A stretch of DNA of 7,249 nucleotides, taken from positions 1 to 7,249 of the forward strand of contig JADJRV010000037.1 of NCBI GenBank assembly GCA_016712045.1. The letters run 5' to 3'. Positions 1 through 6,273 of this stretch are shown here, one piece after another. Position numbers and translations under genes: made by a program. The notes beneath the pieces were generated by a model. The model saw nothing but the letters and a program-made list of their open reading frames with translations. It was not told the origin of the DNA and ran no database searches. Each line of letters opens with the position of its first letter. Position 1 is the stretch's first letter. The stretch comes from Chloracidobacterium sp. Lineage in GTDB: Bacteria; Acidobacteriota; Blastocatellia; Pyrinomonadales; Pyrinomonadaceae.

Positions 1-2
1 AG

Positions 3-657
3 CAAATCACCGGCGACCGCACAAATGACATCACCGGCATCTTTCTGACGCACGCCCACATTGGCCATTACACCGGGCTGATGTACCTTGGCCGCGAATC
101 TATGAACAGCAAAGACGTAAAGGTCTACGCTATGCCGCGAATGAAGCAGATGCTTGAGCAAAACGCTCCTTGGTCGCAGCTCGTCGGGCTCAAAAATATA
201 TCGCTTCAACCACTTGTCGATAAGAGCGAAGTTCGGCTGAATGACAGGTTGATCGTCGAACCATTTCTCGTGCCTCACCGAGATGAATTTTCCGAAACCG
301 TAGGGTATCGGATCCGCTCCCCGAACCAAAACCCTCATCTTCATACCTGATATCGACAAGTGGCAAAAATGGCAGACGCCGCTTGAGGATGTGGTTAAGA
401 CGGCTGACTATCTGTTGATCGACGGCACGTTTTACGCCGACGGCGAGATCTCACGGCCGATGAGCGAGGTGCCCCACCCTTTCGTATCCGAGACGATGGA
501 TCTGCTAAAAACCCTGCCACTAAAGGAACGGGCCAAAGTCTACTTTATCCATTTCAATCACAGCAATCCGCTGGTGCAGGGCGATAAAAAAGCTCTCAAA
601 GATCTAAGACGACGTGGTTTTCGCATGGCTAAGCGCGGTCTGAGGTTACATCTGTGA
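3..657 (+). CDS. MBL-fold metallo-hydrolase, PqqB-like (5' partial, one frameshift)
   Basis: This is the C-terminal part of a metallo-beta-lactamase-fold hydrolase of the PqqB-like type; the start lies before the window. Frame 3 opens mid-protein and soon gives the metal-binding segment LTHAHIGHYTGLMYLGRE, an HxHxGH form of the family's HxHxDH motif. A later PHRDE, then LLIDGTF, and a C-terminal HFNHSNP look like the remaining metal ligands. The frame breaks near 324-330: frame 3 reads SPNQNPHLHT and stops at 350, while the next frame reads TLIFIPDIDKW and runs to 657. Removing one C at 326/327 gives SPNKTLIFIPDIDKW, so about 217 residues are encoded here and roughly 80-100 are missing upstream. 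The stop overlaps the tlyA start by 4 nt (GTGA), implying co-transcription. The substrate is unknown. A role in PQQ synthesis should not be assumed, because no other pqq gene is seen. The fold is fairly sure, the function is not. Confidence 0.82.
642..645 (+). promoter_or_regulatory. Ribosome binding site of tlyA
   Basis: GAGG (followed by TT) lies 8 nt before the GTG at 654. This supports a GTG start inside the end of the upstream gene, and no other start nearby fits the S4-domain N-terminus MSTKERVDKMLVELG. Confidence 0.6.
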
Positions 658-1394
658 GCACAAAAGAACGCGTCGATAAAATGCTCGTCGAGCTTGGTTT
701 AGCCGAGTCTCGGACCAAGGCTCAGGCATTGGTGATGGCCGGCGTTGTGCTGGCCGATGAAAAGCGTGTAGAAAAATCGTCGGAAAGTTTTGAAAGATCT
801 GCGACCATCCGGCTTAAAGGAGCGTCTAGTGAATTAAGGTATGTCGGGCGTGGCGGGCTAAAGCTCGAAGCATCTCTAGCCGACTTTGAGATCGACCCAG
901 CGGGTTTTGATTGTGTTGACATAGGAGCCTCGACCGGTGGTTTTACGGATTGCCTGCTCCAGCATGGTGCGGCGAGTGTCGTCGCCATCGACGTCGGCAC
1001 TAATCAATTGGTCTGGAGCTTGCGAAACGACCCGCGCGTCGAGGTTCGTGAACACACAAATGCCCGCGAGCTTTTGCCGGATGATTTTGACAAGCCAGTT
1101 TGATCTGGTGGTGATGGATGTCTCATTTATCTCAGTGACGAAAATAATTCCGGCACTTTACCGCTGCTCAAGCCAACCGGAAAGCTGGTTGTGCTCATCA
1201 AACCACAGTTTGAGGTTGGCCGTGGCGAAGTCGGTAAAGGCGGCATCGTCCGCGAAACTGAAAAGCACGAGAGGGTGGTCGCCGAGATAAATGAGTTTGC
1301 GGTTGGACTGGGTTTGCTGGTTGAGGGCCTGATCGAATCGCCCATTACCGGAGCCGAGGGCAACAAGGAGTTTCTAGGTTTGTATGCAAGATAG
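654..1394 (+). CDS. tlyA: TlyA-family rRNA (cytidine-2'-O)-methyltransferase (two compensating frameshifts)
   Basis: TlyA proteins 2'-O-methylate cytidines of 16S/23S rRNA using SAM; some are also described as haemolysins. An S4 RNA-binding domain fills about residues 1-60 (ERVDKMLVELGLAESRTKAQ), followed by YVGRGGLKLEASL and an FtsJ-like methyltransferase domain with SAM motif VDIGASTGGFTDCLL (about 88-102). The frame breaks twice. One extra C at 1095/1096 makes a false stop at 1103, and one T missing from the run at 1157-1159 restores the original frame. Between them the shifted frame reads the expected QFDLVVMDVSFISVTKIIPAL. Repaired, the protein has 246 residues, normal for the family, and keeps a K-D-K-E tetrad at K70, D155, K183 (LIKPQFE) and E239 (GNKEFL). 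It starts with GTG inside the upstream gene and overlaps the downstream small gene by 11 nt. The identity is secure. Whether the breaks are real is doubtful. Confidence 0.9.
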
Positions 1395-1569
1395 TCACGG
1401 ACAAGCGGTAGACACGAGCGAGCAGGCTGAGACTTTTGTTGAGGGCCTGGATTTTTATTTTGAAGAAGGGTTGATGGTTCTGACCCGCCGGTATCTGCTC
1501 AATCGAGGCTACTGTTGCAACAACATCTGCCGCCATTGTCCGTATGGCAATAGTGACGAATTAGAGTAG
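1384..1569 (+). CDS. Small Cys-rich protein, DUF5522-like
   Basis: This 61-residue protein matches my recollection of the DUF5522 family: an N-terminal variable stretch, then GLDFYFEEGLMVLTRRYLLNRGYCCNNICRHCPYG. The core is a CCx3CxxC cluster (C44, C45, C49, C52) followed by PY, which looks like a zinc or iron-sulfur site. No biochemical role is known to me. The ATG lies within the last codons of tlyA in another frame (11-nt overlap). An AAGGAG sits at 1365-1370, 13 nt upstream, which is longer than ideal, so translation is probably coupled to tlyA. The gene overlaps the convergent arsR by 9 nt, leaving no room for a terminator. The dense conserved motif makes it a real gene despite its size; the function is unassigned. 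Confidence 0.8.
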   Translation: MQDSHGQAVDTSEQAETFVEGLDFYFEEGLMVLTRRYLLNRGYCCNNICRHCPYGNSDELE

Positions 1570-1977
1570 GTGGATCTCTAGCTCCTGCGGGACCCAATCC
1601 GACACACACTCTTCGCTGTCGTATACACTCTCATCGTAAACATACTCTTCATACGCTGCGGGCTGGCTGACAGGCTGTTCGTTTCCGTCCGACAAGATCG
1701 ATCGAAGCGTTGCATCCAGCACACGCGTGACGGCAGCGTCCATTCCATCTTCTATACCGTAATAGATCCATTTGCCCTCGCGGCGAGTCGAAACGAGCCC
1801 GGCGCTACGCAGATACGCGAGATGCCGCGAGATCTTCGGCTGGCTTTCGCCTAAGCTTTCAGCCAGCACCCCTACCGGCACCTCGCCATCGACCATCAGA
1901 GCAAGAAGCCGTACGCGCGTCTTATCAGATAAGGCTAAAAAGAGATGTTCAAGGGCTGTAAATGTTGATTCCTGCAT
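1561..1977 (-). CDS. ArsR-family winged-helix transcriptional regulator
   Basis: This 138-residue DNA-binding protein is of the ArsR/SmtB type, normally a dimeric repressor released by a ligand. Residues 1-28 (TALEHLFLALSDKTRVRLLALM) form the opening helices. Residues 46-61 (QPKISRHLAYLRSAGL) form the recognition helix, and STRREGKWIYYGI forms the wing. The alpha-3 segment is VPVGVLAESL, lacking the ELCVCDL cysteines of metal sensors. The only Cys is C124, in an acidic, Tyr-rich tail (EEYVYDESVYDSEE) that ends in ELEIHLL. The signal is therefore probably not sensed at the classical alpha-3 metal site and remains unknown. The ATG at 1977 has no clear Shine-Dalgarno, and the predicted transcription start is only a few bases upstream. 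It is divergent from the trans-sulfuration gene, with a dyad between them, so it likely controls itself and that enzyme (inference). Confidence 0.88.
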   Translation of the reverse strand: MQESTFTALEHLFLALSDKTRVRLLALMVDGEVPVGVLAESLGESQPKISRHLAYLRSAGLVSTRREGKWIYYGIEDGMDAAVTRVLDATLRSILSDGNEQPVSQPAAYEEYVYDESVYDSEECVSDWVPQELEIHLL

Positions 1978-1991
1978 AACGTGTCATCTTC

Positions 1992-2020
1992 ATATTACGC
2001 CAACCATATATGTAATGCAA
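1992..2020 (-). promoter_or_regulatory. Candidate promoter of the arsR-family gene
   Basis: On the minus strand, TTGCAT (2020-2015) and TAATAT (1997-1992) are separated by 17 nt, a sigma-70-like arrangement. The expected start of transcription is near 1985, only about 8 nt before the ATG at 1977, so the mRNA would be nearly leaderless. This agrees with the missing Shine-Dalgarno. Read by eye only. Confidence 0.4.
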
Positions 2021-2046
2021 TCTAGACGCACGCCGCGTCAGATTGC
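2017..2046. promoter_or_regulatory. Bulged inverted repeat, candidate operator or leader hairpin
   Basis: GCAATCT (2017-2023) and GACGC (2025-2029) are mirrored by GCGTC (2035-2039) and AGATTGC (2040-2046). All 12 pairs match, with a single bulged A at 2024 and a 5-nt centre (2030-2034). The left arm overlaps the candidate arsR -35 box and the right arm overlaps the candidate -35 box of the trans-sulfuration gene. Binding here would block both promoters, so it is a likely site for the ArsR protein. No T-run follows on either strand, so it is not a terminator. As RNA it would form a stable hairpin if transcription started upstream. Confidence 0.5.
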
Positions 2047-2071
2047 GATTCCGAGCGTTTAGCTTTACGAT
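2043..2071 (+). promoter_or_regulatory. Candidate promoter of the trans-sulfuration gene
   Basis: TTGCGA (2043-2048) and TACGAT (2066-2071) are spaced by 17 nt, each matching the sigma-70 consensus at four of six positions. The predicted start near 2078 falls right at the ribosome binding site, so the leader would be very short. The -35 box overlaps the right arm of the inverted repeat. Confidence 0.35.
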
Positions 2072-2078
2072 TATCGGG

Positions 2079-2085
2079 AAAGGAG
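2079..2085 (+). promoter_or_regulatory. Ribosome binding site of the trans-sulfuration gene
   Basis: AAAGGAG ends 12 nt before the ATG at 2098. That favours this start over the in-frame ATG at 2113, which would lie 27 nt away, although MYTKAVHAG at the second site resembles family N-termini. Confidence 0.6.
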
Positions 2086-2097
2086 CATTTAACATAA

Positions 2098-3276
2098 ATG
2101 GGCGACAGATCGATGTACACAAAGGCGGTCCATGCCGGCGACGACCATTCCTCACACTACGGGGCTTTGTCGGTACCGATATACCCGGCGTCGGTGTTTG
2201 CATTTACCGATGCCGACGAGGGAGCGGCGATCCATAACGAGGAAAAGGACGGCTACTATTACGGACGGCTTGGAAACCCTACCCAACGGGCATTGGAGAC
2301 AGCCGTCGCGGAACTTGAGAATACCGACGCCGCCCTCGCTCTCGCATCCGGAATGGCGGCTGTCTCGGCCGCGATCTTTACGCTTGTAAAGTCCGGAGAG
2401 CATATAGTCGCTCCCCAGTCGATGTATGCGACGACGACAAACTTTCTGCATCATCTAAAAGAACGATTTGATATCGAGACGACATTTGTCGATGCTACGA
2501 ACGCGGAGAATTATCGTGCAGCGATACAGCCCAACACAAAACTGTTTTGGATCGAGACGCCAACCAACCCGCTCGTCCTCGTCACTGACATCGAGGCTGT
2601 TACCGCCATTGCCCGCGAACACGGCATCGCAACTGTAGCCGACAACACGTTTGCGACCCCGTTCAATCAGCGGCCTTGCGAACTCGGCGTTGACGCTGTT
2701 ATACATAGTGCCACTAAATATCTGGGCGGCCACAGCGACCTGACGGCAGGCGTGCTCGTTGGTAAGAGCGAGGTCGTCGAGTCGGCTCGTCACGGCGCGA
2801 ATAAATTTTACGGCGGCAACATTGCCCCGCAAGTTGCGTGGCTTGTCATTCGCGGCATCAAGACGCTCGCCTTGAGAATGGAGCGGCATAACTCCAACGC
2901 CTTTGCGATCGCGAATATGCTCGGCGATCACCCAAAGGTCGATGCGGTCTATTATCCCGGACTCGAATCGCATCCCAATCACGAGATCGCAAAACGTCAG
3001 ATGCCGGGCGGATACGGCGGTATGATCGGGCTGGATCTATGCACGGTCGAGGCGGGCAAGATCTTTGCCAATAGCGTGAGGCTCTGCACATTGGCAACAT
3101 CGCTTGGCGGTGTGGAAACCATTCTACAGCACTCAGCATCGATGACCCATGCAACAATATCGCGGGAAGACCGTCTAAAAGCTGGGATCTCTGACGGCTT
3201 GATACGCCTCTCGGTCGGTGTCGAGGATGTTAACGATCTGATCGACGACCTGACGCAGGCACTGGACAAAATATAG
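2098..3276 (+). CDS. PLP-dependent trans-sulfuration enzyme (cystathionine gamma-synthase/lyase, methionine gamma-lyase family)
   Basis: This 392-residue cytosolic enzyme belongs to the Cys/Met-metabolism PLP family, which makes or cleaves C-S bonds at the gamma carbon; active enzymes are tetramers. Visible motifs in order are YYYGRLGNPT (Tyr55 and Arg57, phosphate contacts from a neighbour subunit), ASGMAA (84-86, phosphate loop), SMYATTT (Tyr110, ring stacking), ADNTFATP (Asp182), SATKYLGGHSD (Lys207, Schiff base), SLGGVETILQHSASMTHA, and LIRLSVGVED (Arg370, substrate carboxylate). All key residues are present and the length is normal. The residue after Tyr110 is Ala-Thr rather than the Gly-Cys typical of methionine gamma-lyases, so strict methionine gamma-lyase is less likely. 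Synthase, lyase and O-acyl-homoserine sulfhydrylase cannot be separated by eye. It is divergent from an ArsR regulator. glpK follows after 24 nt and may share its transcript. Confidence 0.93.
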   Translation: MGDRSMYTKAVHAGDDHSSHYGALSVPIYPASVFAFTDADEGAAIHNEEKDGYYYGRLGNPTQRALETAVAELENTDAALALASGMAAVSAAIFTLVKSGEHIVAPQSMYATTTNFLHHLKERFDIETTFVDATNAENYRAAIQPNTKLFWIETPTNPLVLVTDIEAVTAIAREHGIATVADNTFATPFNQRPCELGVDAVIHSATKYLGGHSDLTAGVLVGKSEVVESARHGANKFYGGNIAPQVAWLVIRGIKTLALRMERHNSNAFAIANMLGDHPKVDAVYYPGLESHPNHEIAKRQMPGGYGGMIGLDLCTVEAGKIFANSVRLCTLATSLGGVETILQHSASMTHATISREDRLKAGISDGLIRLSVGVEDVNDLIDDLTQALDKI

Positions 3277-3300
3277 CCACTCACATACGCCTATCACGAT

Positions 3301-4736
3301 ATGTCTTTTATTCTCGCATTAGATCAGGGCACGACGAGCAGCCGGGCGATAGTTTTCGACCGCGGTGGTAGTGTCATTTCCGTAGGTCAAAAGGAATTTA
3401 CACAGATCTATCCACAAAGTGGCTGGGTCGAGCACGACCCGATTGAGATATGGCAATCGCAGTTTGCTACTGCCGTTGAGGCCTTAGCAAAAGCGAATCT
3501 TATACGATCATCTGGGACCGCAAGACCGGTGAACCCATTCACAACGCGATCGTCTGGCAAGATCGCCGCACGTCCGATATCTGCAACGAGATCCGGGAAA
3601 CACACGGTGAACTGATCCGCTCAAAGACCGGGCTTGAGGTTGACGCTTATTTCTCGGCAAGCAAGATCAAGTGGCTAGTCGATAATTTACCGGGTGTTCG
3701 CTCAAGGGCCGAGAATGGAGAGCTTGCATTTGGCACTGTCGACACCTGGCTCGTTTGGAAGCTGACGAACGGCAAGCTCCATATTACCGACCCGTCAAAT
3801 GCCTCACGGACAATGCTTTACAACATCAACTCGCTTGAGTGGGATGAGGAGCTGCTCGACATCTTTAAAGTGCCGCGAGCGATCTTACCTGAGGTGCGTT
3901 CGTCGTCAGAAATATACGGCGAGGTCAAGATCGATGAGCTAAACGGCACAAAGATCGCCGGTATCGCCGGTGATCAACAAGCGGCGCTTTTTGGGCAGGC
4001 GTGTTTTGCCAGCGGCTCGACCAAGAACACCTACGGCACCGGTTGTTTTATGCTGCAAAACGTAGGCGACAAACCGGTCGCTTCGGAGCATCGGCTGCTA
4101 TCGACCGTTGCCTGGCAGACGAGCGGCGTTACCGAATACGCTCTCGAGGGCAGTGTCTTTATCGGCGGGGCGGTCATCCAGTGGCTGCGTGATTCGCTGG
4201 GCGTGATCGAGCAGTCGTCAGATGTCGAGGTTCTCGCCGCGTCCGTAACGGATAACGGCGGCGTGTATTTCGTTCCGGCGTTTGCCGGACTTGGAACGCC
4301 GCATTGGGATCAGAACGCTCGCGGATTGATCATTGGCCTTACACGCGGCACGGGAAAGGCTCACATAGCCCGAGCGGCTGTCGAATCGATCGCCTTTCAA
4401 ACCGCCGATCTGCTCACGGCGATGAACGCCGATTCGAATGCCGACCTCATCGAACTCCGAGTCGATGGCGGAGCCACCACGAACGATGCCCTACTCCAGT
4501 TTCAAGCCGACATTTTGCAGATACCTGTTGTGCGGTCAAAAACGGCAGAGACGACGGCTCTTGGTACCGGGTATCTCGCAGGGCTTGCGGTCGGATTTTG
4601 GGCATCGAAAAATGAACTCGCCGAGCATTGGCAAGCTGACCGGACGTTCGAACCTCAGATGTCGTCAACTGGTTCAAAAGCTCTAACGGACAGATGGCAC
4701 GAGGCTGTCAGCAGATCGCTTAACTGGGCAAAATAA
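3301..4736 (+). pseudogene. glpK: Glycerol kinase, disrupted by an internal deletion of about 46 bp
   Basis: Glycerol kinase phosphorylates glycerol to sn-glycerol 3-phosphate with ATP (FGGY family). The N-terminus is intact: ILALDQGTTSSRAIVFD (phosphate loop, residues 4-20), then FTQIYPQSGWVEHDPIEIW. After ALAKANL (ends 3501) the frame is lost. The next frame resumes at 3504 with TIIWDRKTGEPIHNAIVWQDRR and continues to 4736 with EVDAYFSASK, GTVDTWLVWKLT, GIAGDQQAALFGQ, KNTYGTGCFML, TPHWDQNARG and VDGGATTNDALLQFQADIL. Compared with E. coli GlpK as I remember it, about 16 residues are missing between these points, matching SSDQIAAIGITNQRET. These include the Arg-Glu pair that binds glycerol. 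As written, the first frame ends at 3615 after a nonsense tail. With the gap filled, the product would be about 493 residues, a normal length. No clear Shine-Dalgarno precedes the ATG; coupling to the gene 24 nt upstream is possible. No glpF or glpD is seen. Confidence 0.88.
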
Positions 4737-4738
4737 AA

Positions 4739-4760
4739 AGGGAGCGAATATTCGCTCCCT
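4739..4760. terminator. Intrinsic terminator between convergent glpK and the AAA+ ATPase gene
   Basis: A perfect 22-bp palindrome, AGGGAGCGAAT with its complement ATTCGCTCCCT, lies in the 47-bp gap between the two convergent stop codons. On the minus strand it is followed by TTTTTATTTT, a good U-tract, so it ends the ATPase transcript. On the plus strand the tail is AAAAGTTTTG, a weaker U-run that may still serve glpK. Confidence 0.82.
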
Positions 4761-4783
4761 AAAAGTTTTGCTAGAAACCAATA

Positions 4784-5995
4784 CTAAGCGTCGTTTTGCT
4801 CGCTCTTCGATTTGCTCATGCCCGCGGCAACCTGCGAAGCCGGCAGCGGCAACCCAACGGCGTCGGCATTCACTAGAGGCTGATCATCTATGAGATCGCG
4901 CTCAGCCGTGTCGGCGACGATAAGCTTGCCTGCCTGTTTGGTGAACGTCAAAGCTTGGTTTTCTTCATCATAATCGACCATCAGCAGATCGCCGGTCTCG
5001 ACCTGTTCGGTCGCGACGAGATTTGAAAGCGGATATACGAGGAAACGCTCGATCGCACGCTTGAGGTGACGGGCACCGTATTTAAGGTCGATGCCCTCGC
5101 CGAGTAAATATTCTTTTGCTTCGTCGGTGCACTCAAAGACAAACTTTGTCCCTGCCGATTCGGTGATGCGGTCCTGAACGGATCGCAGCTCGATATCGAG
5201 AATGCGGCGAAGGTGATGTTCCTTGAGGCTGCGGAAAACGACCACCTTGTCGATGCGGTTCATAAATTCAGGTGAGAATTTACGTTTTGCCGCCTCGAGT
5301 GCGGTGCGGTAGATCTTGGTGTCGATCTCGTTGTCGTCCTTGGCCTGATCGGTTTTTGTCGGAGCAAAGCCGATGCCGCCGGAGATCATCTCGGACATTT
5401 CGCGAGCACCGAGATTTGAGGTCATGATGACCACCGTCTTCGAAAAATCGACGCGGCGGTTGTCGCCGAGCGTCAGAGTCGCTTTGTCCAAAATTCCCAA
5501 CAGCAGCTGCCACAGCGAGTCCGAAGCCTTTTCGATCTCGTCAAAGAGCACAAACGTCAGCTTGGTCTCGTCGGTGTGTGCTTTGTCGAGATTTTCCTGC
5601 GTCAGCATCGGCGACGTTTCGCGATGGCCGAGGTAGCCCGGAGGCGAGCCGATCAGTTTGGCGATCTCGTGCGAATGCTGAAACTCGGCACAATCGATCT
5701 TGACGACCGTATAGGGCTCGTTAAATAGAACTTCGGATGCGGCCTCGACGACGCGGGTCTTACCCGAACCGGTCGGCCCGAGGAAAAGCATCGTGCCGAT
5801 CGGACGCGATGGATTATTCAACCCCGCCAGATAGATCTGGAACAGCCCGCTCATGCGGCGGACCGCACGTTCCTGGCCGACGATCAAGCTGGAAAGCTTA
5901 TCTTCAAATTCCGCCGCCCGAGGGCTCTTGCGCTCGGGGTCAAGCAAAATTCCCTTGTCCGTTGATTCTTTTTTCTTTGCCGATTCCTGTTTCAT
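4784..5995 (-). CDS. Single-module Clp/Hsp100-type AAA+ ATPase (ClpB/ClpC D2-like)
   Basis: This 403-residue AAA+ unfoldase-type ATPase resembles only the second nucleotide-binding domain (D2) of ClpA/ClpB/ClpC. It has no Clp N-domain, D1, middle coiled coil or ClpX zinc finger. Counting from the ATG at 5995: a charged Lys-rich N-terminus, FEDKLSSLIVGQERAVRRM (about 30-48), Walker A GPTGSGKT (73-80), pore-loop GSPPGYLGH (Tyr121), Walker B VLFDEIEK (149-156), sensor-1 MTSNLG (Asn194), IGF (208-210), Arg finger FMNRID (Arg247), and sensor-2 YGARHLKRAIER (Arg309). An acidic C-terminal extension of about 60 residues follows. IGF sits where ClpA/ClpC carry their ClpP-docking loop, so a protease partner is possible (inference). 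The ATG at 5995 is chosen because GAGGT lies 6 nt upstream; an in-frame GTG at 6031 would add 12 residues. It ends at a terminator. The ATPase class is secure; substrates are unknown. Confidence 0.9.
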   Translation of the reverse strand: MKQESAKKKESTDKGILLDPERKSPRAAEFEDKLSSLIVGQERAVRRMSGLFQIYLAGLNNPSRPIGTMLFLGPTGSGKTRVVEAASEVLFNEPYTVVKIDCAEFQHSHEIAKLIGSPPGYLGHRETSPMLTQENLDKAHTDETKLTFVLFDEIEKASDSLWQLLLGILDKATLTLGDNRRVDFSKTVVIMTSNLGAREMSEMISGGIGFAPTKTDQAKDDNEIDTKIYRTALEAAKRKFSPEFMNRIDKVVVFRSLKEHHLRRILDIELRSVQDRITESAGTKFVFECTDEAKEYLLGEGIDLKYGARHLKRAIERFLVYPLSNLVATEQVETGDLLMVDYDEENQALTFTKQAGKLIVADTAERDLIDDQPLVNADAVGLPLPASQVAAGMSKSKSEQNDA

Positions 5996-6001
5996 CTCTT
6001 T

Positions 6002-6006
6002 ACCTC
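6002..6006 (-). promoter_or_regulatory. Ribosome binding site of the AAA+ ATPase gene
   Basis: On the minus strand GAGGT is followed after 6 nt (AAAGAG) by the ATG ending at 5993. An ACCT just upstream could pair with AGGT to form a short hairpin masking the site, but four pairs would be weak. It decides the start in favour of 5995 over the GTG at 6031. Confidence 0.55.
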
Positions 6007-6228
6007 GAGAGGTTATTTTGCCCCTCAGCACTAGAACGTATTTTCAATCCAAACTTGCCGGTCATCTCCGGCGACAAGTCTGTCGTCTGTAATGATGATT
6101 TCAAAAGATGTATCGTTGGCTGGACTTTGGAAATAGGAGGGTCTAAGCCCAGAGAGTGGCCGCGAGTATGAAGGCCCGCACCAATCTAAGGTTTAGCACA
6201 TAAAATAAATCCAGCGCAACCGAAAACA

Positions 6229-6250
6229 ACAAAAAGTTTAAACTTTTTGT
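6229..6250 (-). terminator. Possible terminator of ino1 (AT-rich palindrome)
   Basis: ACAAAAAGTTT and AAACTTTTTGT form a perfect 22-bp palindrome 36 nt past the repaired ino1 stop. On the minus strand it is followed by TGTTTTCGG, giving a U-rich end. The stem is almost all A-T pairs, so it is weaker than usual terminators and could instead be a protein-binding site. Confidence 0.35.
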
Positions 6251-6273
6251 GGAATCAAAGAGCCATTGATCGT

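Noticed and set aside
1095..1160. Programmed ribosomal frameshifting in tlyA
   Set aside because: There is no slippery heptamer or obvious pseudoknot, both a forward and a backward shift would be needed, and TlyA is not known to use recoding.
1320..1449. Direct repeat GTTGAGGGCCTG at 1320-1331 and 1438-1449
   Set aside because: Both copies encode VEGL within different coding regions; the 12-bp match is probably chance.
1978..2097. SAM or SAH riboswitch upstream of the sulfur amino acid gene
   Set aside because: A hairpin is present, but I could not match the conserved cores of known SAM or SAH riboswitches, and the likely transcription start lies downstream of it.
2455..2982. Minus-strand open frame of 175 codons
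   Set aside because: It is a shadow of the trans-sulfuration gene, which has all catalytic motifs on the plus strand; no recognisable domain is present.
5737..6171. Plus-strand open frame of 144 codons over the 5' end of the ATPase gene
   Set aside because: It lies antisense to a gene with complete AAA+ motifs, has Arg/Ser/Pro-rich shadow composition, and no family features.
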